Positions 14,336 to 27,899 of a stretch of DNA of 64,000 nt are shown one piece after another. Position 1 is the stretch's first letter, and each line of letters starts with the position of its first letter. This stretch comes from Herpomyces periplanetae (lineage: Eukaryota > Ascomycota > Laboulbeniomycetes > Herpomycetales > Herpomycetaceae), in contig WMKJ01000016.1 of assembly GCA_009733715.1 (NCBI GenBank), positions 102,715-166,714 on the forward strand, given 5' to 3'. The notes under the pieces are model-generated. The model was given only the letters and a program-made list of their open reading frames with translations, did no database searches and had not been told where the DNA came from. Made by a program: the position numbers and the translations under genes.

Positions 14336-15935
14336 ATCTTGAAAATTTTTTAGATATCAGCAGATCCTGTACGTCGTTGATTTATGATAATAGATACCAA
14401 TTATTAGCTATAATACTGTTAAATATTGATGTAATTAGCATATAAATGTAATTTATAGTCATGCTTAAAAGTGAGGAAGTTGTAAAGTTTCAGGTTACTT
14501 GTATAGCCTGATGTAACGCTTCCTGTATTTTGTTTCAAGATATTCCCGCAGCACTACAGGTTCACGCTCTATTGAAGAGTGGATGTATCTTAAAGGAGAG
14601 TTTTCCCATGGCCACAACCGGATGTGCGGTCGCAAGGTTTGTAACTTTGAAGGCAATTCTTGTCTCGGTTCTATAGCAAGAGTTGGAGGCTTCTATGTTT
14701 TTTAGGGATCGAAGAAAGTCATGTAGTAATAAAAGTTGCCGTGAAGGCATTTTTCACGCAACTTGAGTAAATGACCTGTCCTCTGACTCTAAAATTCTGG
14801 AGAGTTGATAGTGACTTAATATATTCTTGTTTCCAATAAATAATGGGATTCACATTCTTAACCATGAGATTCCCATTTTGGCATACTAAATAGGGATGCT
14901 TGTGATGCCCATAAAAAATTATCTCATTAATGTAGACAACTCTGGATCAACCAAAATTAGTTAAACAATATGGCACACTCTTAAATTTTCAAGGAGCACA
15001 TGATGATTGGACAAAACAGTTCGAGCTAAATTTCTACTCTACCGCAATATCTATAATTGCGACCGCACATTTTCCATTAATCTTGATGATTTTGACATGA
15101 TCTGAAGGGCTCGCCTACACTACGCAATTTGACAACATTTAGTGCTCTTCTAAGTTTGAGACTTTTTTTAATTCAAATAAATCTACGTTAAATGAACTGT
15201 TTTAATTTTTACGCAGATATGACAGTGATGTTAATTCCTAGGGATCTCCTAATCATGAACTTTAGGTTTGGTTTAAGTGATTGAGATATGACAGTACTCG
15301 GGAGTTTAGCACAATTATTCGTTTGAATTACAAAACGTACCCGGCACCTATTTGCCGAGCATAGTCAGAGAAAACGACCCAACGTTTTACATTTGAAACA
15401 AATGCCCTGTTCCAAGTTGCTTTCAGTATTTCCATTTGCTGGTGACATGAATCAGACACGTCCTTTCTATTAGCTCAACTATTGATGACTTACTTGTGAG
15501 CCCATTTGCGTTGTTGCATGCCATCCAGTTCTAAATTCTTTGGTAAGTTAATGTTGAACACTTCACTTTTTACAGCATACCTGAACATCTTATTGTATTG
15601 AGTTTGAAAAACAGAGTTGTTCTAGTAAAGACAAGAAAAGAACTGACGGAACTGAAAAAAGTAGTCCGGGGCTAAAAACTGTAGTAGTAAGGTCATAATT
15701 TCTGAGAGGCATGAACTACTTCATCTACATTATCTAAAGTAAAATTCTGAATGCGAATTTAGTACAAAATAATTTCATCCGTAGCGGCATTTCTAACTTT
15801 TGTCATATTTTCCATGAAGGTTCAAAGTTGAGATGCTTGAAAATATATCAAAAATAAAGTTGTCTTCACCACCAGCGAAAGAATTCTTCTTATGCAAAAT
15901 TGTACTTCTAAGTCAAAATAACTTTTATTGTTGAT
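14336..15935. other. Upstream part of gypsy relic, no intact gene
   Basis: This lies on the 5' side of the minus-strand relic at 13.8-14.3 kb, so it probably holds the remains of its RT N-terminus, protease and gag. A 62-codon minus-strand frame at 14562-14750 shows weak resemblance to RT sequence only. Nothing else is recognisable. Confidence 0.4.
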
Positions 15936-17010
15936 ACAAGAACATTAAATTAACAATCAAAAATATCTCTATCCGTGGGTTAACTATGTCTTTAATATTG
16001 AACATAATTGTATTCAATTCCAGTTTTGACATCCCGTGAAATAATGTGTAATTACAAGATTATGTACGTGATCTTAATCTGTCTACAATAGTAGAACATG
16101 AAATATTAAGGTCTATTTTCCAACAGAAAACCTATGGTAATTCTATACAGGCACGGGACAGGAAGCACGAAGGTAAAATATATGAATCCAAGGAGTATAC
16201 AACAAGACGGAAAAGAGAAGTATAGTATATACATAATGGAATAGACAGGCAAGTTATTAAATTAAAAACGACCTTATCCAAGTCGAATAAAATATACATA
16301 GACGTACGTGACAAGTCAATTATGATGCTACAAATAGTTACATAAGTTTTTAAAAAGTGATAGGCTAGTACCACTAGGTTCCAAGCTTTAAATTTGGAAA
16401 AATATTTTGATGGGGAACAGGTAGATGTTAGATGAAATAAAGTGTAATATCTAAAACAATAAACATATGAAATACAGAAAAGAATGTTGTTTAACACTCT
16501 TTTCTAAGCTACTAGGGAGAACCCCGTTACTACATGGAATTTCATACAAAAAATAATAAACTTTGTATATCCAGAATCGAAAAAAATGTAAAAGTGGACG
16601 AAGAGATATAATGGTAAGCCAAGAATGTAATACCCAAGCTTCTTTGGATAAAAATAGATAAATTTTGCATGGCTTTTTGTCCATATGTGAAGTATGAGTG
16701 AGATCTTATTAAATTTTTCCTTTTGGAAAACTAAAAATCTATATAGCACATATACACATAACCGAATTTAAGTTCTTAAAAAAATATCTAAGTCAGCGTA
16801 CAATGGATAAGATTAGTTATCAGTGAGAAGGTAAATAAACATGATAAATTTGTCAACTAGGTCATGTGTGCGGCAAAAGAATTTTTGTTGATTAGTAATT
16901 ATTTTAACACCTCTAACTCTCTACAAATAGAGATGAGTCGAATGTTATGAAATTTTTCTAACGCGAACATAACACTGAAATTAATTGCTTGCTAACATAC
17001 CGTTTCGGTT
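15936..17010. repeat. Dispersed repeat family B, copy 1
   Basis: Aligns in the same orientation with about 21.70-22.52 kb. Matching landmarks in order are 'cccgtgaaat' against 'gccgtgaaat', 'acaagattatg' against 'acacgattatg', 'ggtaaaat...gaatccaa', 'gaaaagagaagtat' against 'gaaaagggaagtat', 'taggttccaag' against 'taggtaccaag', 'gtcagc...caat', 'attagttat' and 'tgtgtgcg'. Both copies lie on the 5' side of minus-strand retrotransposon-like sequence, so an LTR or leader is possible. Open frames inside it on the minus strand have no conserved domain and are not called as genes. Confidence 0.55.
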
Positions 17011-19010
17011 CCATATTTCAACATATGTTTACCAATTCCCATCAAAAGTACTAGGAAAAAATTTAATCTGCATACTACTCTTTATTCTGAAGCTAGGCGC
17101 AGTTTAATTAGTAAAAACAGGCAATAGATTATTTACATGCGTAAACGGATGATGCTACAACTACAAAGCTAACCCTTTGTCGTGTTCGATCAGAGCAGGT
17201 TAGGAACTACAATACTTAAAATAAGGCACAGGATATTTTGTCAGTTGACCAGTTACATACAAAATATTTTCAACTAAAATATGCGAGCTAAGTGAAATTA
17301 TTGTTTTTAACTAAAGGTAAGGGAAAAATACACCCAACAGAATTAATCCTTGAATATTTCATTAGAGTGAGAATTGATGCTGGCTCGAATACAAAATCTA
17401 TGGGGTGAAGGGCCTGCTTAATCTATACTTTATTTCATCTTCGCCTTGTACTCCCAGCTTTTACCATCTCACCATTTTTGAAACAAGCCCATTATCTACT
17501 ATCCGTAGCTGTAATTTGATAGAAAAGATTATCACGACTTTATACATGCGAAAATTATGTGCACTTGACATAGTCTTGGAAAGCGGAATAATTAATGTTC
17601 GGTTATTACTAAATATTGATAACTGCAATAATCGTAGCATTACCTTGTGTAGTATAAGCAATTTTTCGAAGACATGATAATACAATCTGACTGAAAGTAT
17701 TATCCGGTAATGGCAATCTAAATCCCAGCCATGATGATTGACAAAAAACACGCAAAGCTGATAGTTTTGGGCACATGGTCATCAGCTTCTTCTAACAAGC
17801 ATTGACTACTACTCAAAATAACTCATCACTACACATCTCTAGCTCTAGATGGCCATAGCTACCTTGCTGTTGAAGCCAACTGCCTCTAACAGGGAAGCGC
17901 TCGAACAATCTATGTATCATCCCGGAGACGTTTCACGCACCAATGCATCCATGTCCTATATGAAACTAATACTGGTTATATAAATGCCTATCTATCTATA
18001 TACTATATACGTGAAAAAAACTAAATACAAAAAAAGTGGCTATCATTCATGGCTCCTTACAACAAGCTAAACAAATGACATCAGAATTTGCCGAACGCTG
18101 CTTTCCTTTACAGTGCCACCTTGGCTCTCCCTTTGGTGCTTAAAATGTTAGATAGTTGACTTACTGTTACAGCGTGTAAACTGACTGCAGAAGCTGTTTC
18201 ATTATAGCGTATTCAGAGCCGAGAGAATTACTGCTGTGTGGTGATCTGATTTCCACACTTTGGGGTGCCGTCTGAATCTATGTCCTAGTTTGTAGAGATA
18301 TCCTGTTCCAAAGCCTTGATCACAAAATTACTCAAGTGTCAACTAAAAATACAGACTTAACATTTGATTTAACAAGATCTAAATGTTACACATTTCTCAC
18401 ATTTACATTCACCTGGATGATTAGGTAGGTATATTGAGAATATAGATAAAGCATCTACAACTACTATATACTGAACATTGTTCAAGACCAACTCAATAAA
18501 ATAATAAAAGTGATGACCAAATTGTTACAGAATAGCGCCGCGATCGGTATTCACTGCACTTGGCAATATTTGAGAATAACTGAATTGTGACTATCACACT
18601 ATTCGAAATAACAAGAGCACTTATGCTGTCCGCATATACAAAGTAGAAGCAGCTCTGATTAAGTTGAAGCTACAGTGTGTAGTCGATAGACTAATCTCGA
18701 AAAAGGCGAAACAGCTCAGGCTGAAAATGCAAACCAGAGACTTGGTGAAGTATTGACTTGGCCGAGTTCTTTAACTCGTTGCTTATGTATTTAAAGTGGT
18801 CCAGATCCCCTTAATGTTTGGACATCCAGGAATCAATTTTGTTTTACATGACTCGCTATAAATCCACTTTGTATACACATAGTTGGTTTACTTTGGTTAA
18901 GCTACCTTTCGTATTGTATCTGATCGAAGTTGACAAGAATATCTTGTGGGTGTTCGGAAGATTGTCTTCTTTTACTTGCTCTGGTCGAGTAAGACTAATA
19001 GTCTAACTTT
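17011..19010. other. No gene seen
   Basis: Two kilobases of slightly less AT-rich sequence. Overlapping open frames of about 90 codons at 17.4-17.75 kb occur on both strands and have no recognisable features. Nothing supports a gene. Confidence 0.5.
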
Positions 19011-19389
19011 GTAGTTGTAGCTACATTTGCTTATTTACAATTTCTTGTGCCTTGCTCTACCAAGTAAACTACTTCAAGCTGCAGAGTAGAGAGTGACACC
19101 AACAAGCGCAGTGACAATATCAAGTTAAATGACTATACAAAAGATAGTTCAAAGCTAATACAACATACAAGTGACAATAGAAACATGTGACTCAACGAAG
19201 CAACATAAACAGAATCAAAAATTATAATTGATTAATTTCCAAGATCTCAGTCCTCATGAGGATATTAAAAATCTTGAATACACGAGATAGCCATGGCAAC
19301 TTTATTCGAGTTTGATTTATCTCAGTTATTCTCACGTGTACATATCGTAAGAACATGTTTCATACGCTTACTCGATGTGTCAAGGGTTA
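19011..19389. repeat. Dispersed repeat family A, copy 3 (partial)
   Basis: Aligns with the copy that follows it directly. 'ccaacaagcgcagtgacaat' matches 'ccaacaagcacagtaacaat' about 390 bp further on, and a later part ('atctcagtcctcatgaggat ... ttgatttatct ... acgtgtacat') matches 'atcccagctgttattaggat ... ttgacttatct ... atgtgtacat'. The two copies therefore sit in tandem, head to tail. Confidence 0.5.
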
Positions 19390-20110
19390 CTTGGCAAACA
19401 GGCAGTATAGTTGTGATTTCGGGTGAAGTAGTCACAACTACCTAAAATAAAGTACTGTGTAAGATCTACTCGACAAAGTAGACAAAGCGACAATCCAACA
19501 AGCACAGTAACAATATCAATATCAATGTTGACCAGACAAAAGATATGGTTTCAAGCTGATTGCACAACAGACAAAGAGTAAGCAGTTGCCGCTTTATCAA
19601 CAGCTGAACAAGAAACAAAAATTGAGAAAGATAACCTTTAAAATCCCAGCTGTTATTAGGATCTCAGACATCTTAATCATACGAAATGGTCAAGTCAACT
19701 CTATCCAGTTGACTTATCTTGGCCATCCCCATGTGTACATTTTTCCAAGTCGCTCCACCAGCTTTTCATATCATGACACTGTGATGTAATTGAAATTTGC
19801 GGTCACAATTGAAATCAATGTTCCGGTATCATTGCGAGTGTGATTGAGTTCCCCAACATTTATTGCGTGTGAGACACATCAGTTTCCGTGCATATCTATT
19901 AAATTATCGCATTAAATATCACAGCAATACTTCCTGCTATTGCCGTGAAATTTTAGTAAGCCTTTGTAACAGGCTACTTCCTGATTCTCAGAAAATACCC
20001 AACTGATATTTCCTAGCAGATGATAATTATCACCGTAATACCTTATGCTTGCTCCATGAGGACAGAAAAGCCACCTGCTTTTTCTTCATGTGCATCGTGG
20101 CATTTGATTA
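19390..20110. repeat. Dispersed repeat family A, copy 4 (best preserved)
   Basis: The least decayed looking copy, matched over its length to 8.74-9.4 kb and over its middle to 4.65-5.0 kb and 19.1-19.36 kb. It contains a perfect 9-bp inverted repeat (19692-19700 and 19707-19715, six-base spacer) that is degraded in the other copies. No coding potential. Its nature is unproven; an LTR of a gypsy element is my best guess. Confidence 0.6.
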
Positions 20111-20499
20111 CATGATAGTCAAATCATGCTATCAGTTAGATTGCAACCGGGCAGGCTAGCTAACTCTTTGTGTAACCAAAGTTACCTTCAATGCCTCCAA
20201 AATTGGTCTACGTGTTCTAGACACGAAAATCTGCATTCATCACATGATCAATGCTCCGGTATCAACACGAATATGTTTGCACCATGAAGACGTAGGCTAC
20301 TCTCACTTCATTTTGTGGATCGAGTCACGTAGCTATGTGATGTGCCACGTGGCTGACCTGCTCAGCAAATATGTGCTACGAGTGATTTCCTCGCAAAATC
20401 TGCCTCCGTCATTATCGTAGAGAATTTTACTAAATCGCTATTGCAGAACATCTAAACATTGTTTTCGATGTCCTCAATCCGTAAGAAAATTCTAAGAAT

Positions 20500-20700
20500 G
20501 GTTATTTTGCTGAATGGCGATCAACAAGATAAACCTGACTATCATGGCCAAAACGTCTGATACAGTTTCCACTGACAACCTCAGCTTGGGAAAGTCTTGA
20601 CTGAAAATTTTTGATTCTAGCTTGACCAAAATTGAGAGAGATTTCATTAATGCTGAAAATCAAGTCAATTACAAAGCCTTTCACCAAGATGTTACATCTT
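20500..20700 (-). mobile_element. Possible gypsy protease remnant
   Basis: A minus-strand frame carries 'KGFVIDLIFSINEISL' followed by 'EVVSGNCIRRFGHDSQVYL' and 'DRHSAK'. This loosely resembles the retropepsin segment of fungal gypsy elements (LIDSGAS-x-NFI, then V-x-DGR-x-I, then H-x-E), but the catalytic D-S/T-G is not intact. A shorter similar fragment, 'KCFVIDFASCI', lies on the minus strand near 24.35 kb. The position, about 1 kb below a family B repeat, fits a minus-strand element. The resemblance is weak. Confidence 0.3.
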
Positions 20701-21695
20701 GTTGGGTTAACTTCAACTGTTGTGAAAGTAAAAGCAGATCCCGATTTTATTGCCGGTCAGGCAAAATTTCTGTCGTAATTTGTAGCAATGACATTGCAAG
20801 TATTTTCAAGTTTTTCCCGACGTTGTTCATTTTGTAGCACGAATACCCAATTAGAGACTTTTGTTGGCTCATATTTCTACTTTTTTGCTTTACGAAAATG
20901 CTCAACGCCACACTTCGCTTGTTCAAAATTTCCTTTAATATAGCTGGAAGATCCTTCAGTCACTGGTGTCGTTGTACCTGAGTGCTTACTTCGTTCTGAT
21001 TTTCTTAACGACAATATCGGGTATGAAAGGAAGCGAATTAAAAAGAAGTTTGATTTTCAGATTTATCGAATGCTTGGTTGAAAGGAACAAGTAGAAGTCA
21101 GATTCTCATCCGCAAGGCTAGTGTCTTCATATCGTTGCCGCGAAGAATTCCAAATAACCTCAAAAATAGACTTTCATTGACAGAAATTTGAGCGTTAAAA
21201 GTAAAGTGGGTGGGTGACTTCAGCCGGAGGTTAAATGGGGCCGAGTTATCGCGATAGAATCTATCAATTAATGCTGTCAAAATCCGAAAAACCTTATTGT
21301 GAGATGTTGTATTTGGGACGGTGTGCGACTAAATTGTTTGTAAGGGAAAAACACACTCCTGCCGATGTCATTTCTCAAAATTCTTGATCCCTTCGCAAAA
21401 ATTAAATTAATCTGGTTTCAGTGCGTCTTCGATGACGAGGCTTCATGCTGTGATGCGGTCAAAGTATGTTCTCTTACCATCACGCTACACAACATATTTT
21501 TCCTGACAGTTAACGTAAATTCACCCAAGATTAAGCGAGAGGGCCGGTTTTAGAAGCCTTGTAATAAAAGGATCCAAATTGACAATTTATTAGGTTTTAC
21601 ATCCACAGAAAGCAGTAGCACAAAAAAAATCTCGAGAAACAAAAGCTTTTGGTTCATAACCTGTTGACAAAAGAATTAATAAAGAAAAAATTAAA
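20701..21695. other. Possible gag-side relic, no intact gene
   Basis: Base composition is a little more balanced than around it and minus-strand frames of about 60 codons are present, including one at 21098-21280. No zinc knuckle or other gag motif is visible. By position it could be gag sequence between the possible protease at 20.6 kb and the family B repeat at 21.7 kb. Confidence 0.3.
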
Positions 21696-21699
21696 AAGT

Positions 21700-22520
21700 T
21701 TCGATATGGGAATCAAATATGTCGTTAAGATCAGAAATAGTTATATGTGGGTGATTCCAGCTTTGGGTAGCCGTGAAATATAGTGCAGCTACACGATTAT
21801 GCAAGTACCACTTATCTGTTTGCGTTAGCCGCACGTCAAAAATAACGGTCTAATTGATAACATAGAACTAGTATTGATGTTGTTCAGGCATAGAAAAAAA
21901 ACACAGTGGTAAAATGCAAGAATCCAAAAAATACAGGAATGGACAGAAAAGGGAAGTATGTTGAATACAATCTGAGATGAAACAGGTAATATATCTTAAT
22001 ACAAATAAATCAAAGCCAAGTCAAAAAACAATATATAGGCATATGTATTAAATAAAATGGAATGTTATACGTGGATATAAGAGTTTTTTAAGGCTGAAAG
22101 CTAGTATTATTAGGTACCAAGTTTAGTGTAAAGTAAATACTATAGACATAGGACGAATAAGTACTGGGCAGACAAAAGATATAGTATCTCAGGGAATAAA
22201 TGTAAAGAAGAAAACAAAGGAAGTCAGTTTTATCTATTTGATCCAGAGCTGAGAATAAGGTCCCTTTTATAGACGAAATTATATTTAATTGAAACTCAAT
22301 AAGTCAGCACAATAGACAAAATTAGTTATTAGCAGGAAGCTGTGTAGGAATGATGCATTAATAATTTTTTCTTGTGTGCGCTAAGCGAGAAATGTTATTT
22401 CCTTTGCTAGTAACTGACGTAACTTTCTTCACTCTGCATCAAATGGGCCGATTCAAGGATCATTTTTGGACTTTTGCTTACGGTGAAAGTGACATTGAAG
22501 TCATCTGCCTGCTAGCGCAA
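21700..22520. repeat. Dispersed repeat family B, copy 2
   Basis: Counterpart of 15.94-17.01 kb, same orientation, diverged and somewhat shorter because of internal gaps. No coding capacity is evident. Confidence 0.55.
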
Positions 22521-25500
22521 TCTTTCAGCCGGATAATTCAATAACCAAGTGTTTTGAATTTTTTTTTATATGAATAGCACACGATCTAACAAAAAAACAA
22601 CCATATCCCTATCTGTGTATGGCAACAATTAATGATAAAAAACATAACTTCATTAAATTTTTTTATAAAAAGCGCGGAATAAGAACACCAGAATTTTTAA
22701 TAAAATAGAAAGGATGTAATTATATGATCTGAAAATCATTTTAATTGATAAAATATCCTATTGTGTATAAAGATTTTGTTGGAAATAACAAGGATTAAAA
22801 TACGATGGAACTTTCTCATAAAGCAGTTTTGTCATTAATTTACATGAGCACAACAGGAATTAAGGGAAAAATGTGAGACTTGCTCTGTTGGTAACTCTGT
22901 AAAACAACGATGTATTGAGGAGGTGAAAAAAAATTAAATTTATTACTTTTATCTATTCTTTTGCTTTATCATCTACTACGATTCTCATTTTCAGCATTTT
23001 TCTGCGCAGTTAATGCCTTGAGAAGATATTTTCTGTTAATTCCTAAAACGGATTACCAAACTAAGGGAACACTACTATTGGAAAACAATACGATTAGCCG
23101 AAATAATCTAACGAGTATAATGATAAATTCTACAATTTAGGATTTTGTTTACGTGGACTGAGTGGATTTTCCTTTGATTTAAAGAACAGAAATTGTAGAA
23201 ATATTCACAACATTCTCCTTAAATTAGTATATGATTGAGATTAAATTTTATTTAAGATAAAATAATGTCTTAGGGTTATGCCAAACTTTCTCTTTAAATC
23301 ACTAGGTCAAGAAAATTGGTTAACGTGCGATTTTTTGTCAAGCTGATTTAATTTAGCAGATAACATATAATTCATATCGTGCAACACGCACACAAATGAT
23401 TGCTTATTGGCCACCATAGAATTTTAATGATAGTATTATACATTTACCTCTAGATTATAGTTGATTTGGCGGAGCACGATGCAAAGAAATCAACCCAGAA
23501 GCCCCATGTTAAGAATTCATCCGAGTAATTGATTATAATTTTCAAGTAGTCAGTTAATTATCAAATTGTAAGTATTTCTATAATTTCTAAGTAGTTTAAC
23601 ACTTTTATACTTTTATACATACATTTTATAGTAACCCATTACATATTTTTGAGGTTTTCTGTTTCACTTTTGGATAGATTGTAATGAAATATATTATTGA
23701 TAATGTTAAAAAGTAATCGAGAGGCATTATAACAGTGAGAGACAGAGTAACTTATTGCCAACGTAGAAGCCAGCCCAACATGGTTAGGAGAACACATGAC
23801 TGTATGCTAAGGGGAATAGATTTACAAGAAAGTTTTACAACTTAAGACAAAATTTAAGCCATGTAAAACAAAGAGGAAATAGGAATTAATTTTACAGTTT
23901 GGCACAGGAAAGTTATTGACTTGATACATGGTAGGAAAGTGTAAGGAGAAAATTGTTAAAACAGTTAAACCAAACATGAGATGGTGAGCCATTAAAACAT
24001 TGACAGCTTGAAAAAATGCAGAGAAAAAGCGGAGAAGTTGTACTAAAATATATTTAAATTTCTGGTATTCTATAAGACTGCAAAGTGCTGTCAATTTCTA
24101 TTATTTCCTCCAGGCTGGGGGACAAAGGAATGCCATATGCAAAAGAGTCAGTCCCAAAGACGAAACCAACCGCCTAAGTGGACGCTAGATATCGCTAAAG
24201 GCAAAAGAATTTTTCTTTTAAGCGCTAGGGCTAATTCTGTGTCGAAATAGTGGTCAATACATATCAACCGATGAATTGTACGTTTAATCATGTGCAAATT
24301 TATCCATGCGATGCTAAACATGCTGAAGAATGCAGTATACAAGATGCAAAGTCAATTACGAAACACTTGAATTTTAAAAAAAATCCTATTTGGGTAATTT
24401 TAGGTGAAGCCTCGAAATGAGCATTACCAGATTTTTTCGGATCTTCAAGAGCCAATTTTTTCCCGGAAATGTCTTCCAGTGACACAATTGGAGATTTCTA
24501 CAAAAGTTAGAAACAAAACTACACGAACGTACAGAAAGAAGTGTTTTTATATAATTTTGTAACACTTGATGTTCCTACGGCTAACAGTAAAATAAGCATA
24601 ATCAGTCGCGTTAAAATTTCTTGTTGATTTTTTGGCTTAGTTTACTCAGAGACGAACTAGTCATAGGCCCAGAGCATTAGTTTACATTATAATATAGATG
24701 TTGGTGGTTCAATGCAAATAGACATAGTCACTGTGGATATTGGTTTATACAGAAATTAATCTTAGACATGGAAAAGCGTGATATTGAATTTGTTCCTCGG
24801 GATAAATTCTAGTGAAGAAATTTTATTTGACTGAATATCTTTTATATTAAATTTCTGCTCGGGCTTGTGAATATTTTGTTAATATTTTTTATTTTCATCC
24901 GTCATTATAATCCAGATTATTTTTACCATCAGTAATCCTGTTCCTAATTCTTTTGCATCCACCTCTCAAGTTAACTATAAAATAATACAGTATAATACCT
25001 TTTTTACCCTTATATACGTGGGTTGGACACTTATTTGTATGCTATTTTCCCGACAGTTGTCCTCTCTCTATTCTAATCATGTACCTAACGTGTTTAAGTT
25101 TGTCCTAGCTACCTTTATGGGTACTGGAAAATTTCTTCCATTGTAATTTTCAAGAATTCAAAATTTGGCGAGGTTTGAGTATTATTACATTTTACAAAGA
25201 ATTATATTTATATATTTTTTCCCTTTAGATCAAAGTCGTGGTAACTTGTATTTTTGTTAGACTGTTTCAAGATCGGATATCCCATGGCTAGACGCCACGT
25301 AGTTTAATTAAAAGATAACAAACGAGAGAAATATAAAAATTTTATCTTTTAGGAACGATTACACTTACAGGTAAATTAAGTGCAGGTAAGACGAAATAAT
25401 AGGTAAATGACTATGCAGAATATATAAAGGAATATCAGAAATTGCAACGCAATGCTCTCTTGAGGAAAAGGCTTTGAAGTTTGAGATGGTGAGTGCTTAT

Positions 25501-27899
25501 GCAGCCTAGTTTGTATCTTTTGAAGATCGTCATTTTTCCATAGCATGAAAATTCCAGGGGAATCTAGGAGGGAATATAAACTACACTTCACTTAATTTTA
25601 CAAGAGGTGGTGATATATAATATATTTTGTTAATGAAATTAACGAATAGGAAAGCCGCGGTTAAAATTGCCCATCAAACAAACTACGTGTAATAGTAATA
25701 AACAAGGTCAGAAATAAGATATTTCACATCTGCTGGGCTGAAGGAATTAAGATTATCGAGCATTAACGAACGGAAAACTGATCGTTATAGTCTTCGTGGT
25801 ACAAACGTCATAAATATTTCTGATCAGGAATTCTTGGATAAACTATACGCCTGTACATTTGCTTGTTGTTCTAGGTGTTAAGATGGATTCAGAACAGATA
25901 AATTATCGAGGATGGTTATGTTTCACTTATGAAAAAGTAGAGCCATACATTCGATTTCATATTTTCGTTTCTATAAATTGTGTAGAGATGCTATAAGACT
26001 TATATATATATTAATAAATGAAGAACCATAGAGCATGCCAACCCCCTTGTTAAGTGTTATCTGACATTATTCGTTATGGAAAGTTAACTTGATATTTAGA
26101 TTATAAAATTTGGGAATAAGTTGTAAGATAAAAAATAATTTTTTGTTAGAATGTATATCTTAGTAATTTATATGCTTATTGTTAATCGTATGTAAGACAA
26201 AGCTACTTCAAGATTATTGTAGTGACGCTTAGATGCATAAAGTTTTAACCTAAAAGACAAAAGAAGTTATAGCAAAATGGCACAACAGTAAATTCAGCGT
26301 TATTCATAAAAAGAATCAAAGAGAAAGACAACTAGTATGTCGATATAACAAGAATTATTTTCTTGAACTTAATTCCTTGAAGATTTTAAATAATCCATAA
26401 AAGTTCATGTTTAACTTGTAGTCAAACGTAGAAAAAAACTTTGGAAAAGTAATTTCAACAAAAGTCCATTCATCCACACAGAATACCTAGTGAAAATTCC
26501 AAAATAATATTTCCAAGTTCCAAACAACCAAAACTTCTTGGAAAATGATACTATACACTTCGCTATACTGTGACGTCATTTTCCACACACACAGGTAAAT
26601 GTGACACGTGATCTTGTGGTCGCTTTGTTTGAAGGTTTGGAGGTGAATTTTCGAAGGGACGTTGATAGGGATTGTAAAAAGCCAGATGGTATTTGAATAT
26701 ATTTAAGTCACATTTTATAATTATTGGATTGTATTTTGTAGTAGTGGAGAGTACAGGTAGGAATTATGAATATTCTAATATATTTATTACTATTATAAAA
26801 GTACACTAATAGCGAATGTAGTTAGCTATATTGGCATTTTCAAGTGCAGGAAGGTTAAAGTTGTGGTAAATTTCTATAGGATGGTTGAGAATATACTGTG
26901 AGTAGGTGTATATTTTAACAACGAATTTTAGGTCAATGAGTTTATTATATATACATGCTTTGAATAATTGGTTTATAATTATCTTAGACGTTTGTATAAT
27001 GACATTCTAGACTCTCAGAATTGCATAATCGGAAGTTTAGTTTAGGATCCGATATCAAAATGCTCGTGACTGTGATTTGGGTAAGCATCAGGCAAGTTTA
27101 ACGGACGATTATAGAAAATGATATACATTATACTGTATCTTACTGAAGATTTAGAAATAGTTTATGATCAGCGTAATGTATTATGCCTATTACTATATAT
27201 TATTAACAGCAAAAGTTTATGTACAAATTGATATGTCTGCAGGTCAAGCAAGATTAAGCGTAGTGTGTTCATGTTATAGGACAAGTTTGTCAAATTACAT
27301 GACCTTGTGCATGGTAATGCACTCTTCGTGACGTTAGTAATGAATTAAAAAATCAAAGTATTGCAAACTTATCATATGGAAAAATTATACAAAGATAAAG
27401 TTAACGGTAATGTAGCGTGATGTATAGTTTTACAGGAGGAGTTTTGCTCAAGTAAAATCTGTTAACCAGGCTAATTCATTGTAGGGAAAATTGATATCGG
27501 GTAGAGATCAGAACAAATATAATTGCTTAAACAGCGGCATAGCACTTTTGATGCGTCTAGCCTAGTTGCGGAGAATAAACCATTAGCAGCAAACTTACTC
27601 GCAAACGATGACTGGGAAAGGTTTGAAACTGGCTTAGACAGAAGCTAAATGCTGTTTAAAAATACCCATTTTAACGTTGAATTAAACACTGAGAAAAAGC
27701 CGTTGAAGACTAAATACGGAAAACATGATTATAGTAGGGTAATTAAAGTTTTCAGGAGTTAAAAAATCATGATGAAAATATTACTGTCAAGTTTAACACG
27801 ATAAGTTTTCAGGAGTTGGCCCCGTACGGAACGATTACGATTAGAGGATAAACGGAATGTTTGAATCAAACAGGACATATATTTACGCATTGTATCCGA
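22521..27899. other. AT-rich gene-free stretch
   Basis: Over 5 kb with no supported gene. Minus-strand frames of 60-90 codons near 23.8-24.5 kb and 25.4-25.6 kb have no family signature apart from the weak protease-like fragment near 24.35 kb. From about 26.6 kb the plus strand becomes richer in G than C, approaching the first gene. The 3' untranslated region of BNA3 probably lies in the last few hundred bases. Confidence 0.5.

Noticed and set aside
16132-16749. Minus-strand frames of 77-121 codons, hydrophobic
   Set aside because: They lie inside repeat family B, whose other copy does not preserve the frame, and the hydrophobic character follows from AT-rich composition.
17405-17751. Overlapping 90- and 96-codon frames on opposite strands
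   Set aside because: No domain, no conserved flanks, in the repeat-rich desert; best explained by chance.
24148-24485. Overlapping minus-strand frames with a KCFVIDFASCI segment
   Set aside because: A gypsy protease link was considered, but the match is too short and the catalytic D-S/T-G is absent, so I do not call it as an element by itself.
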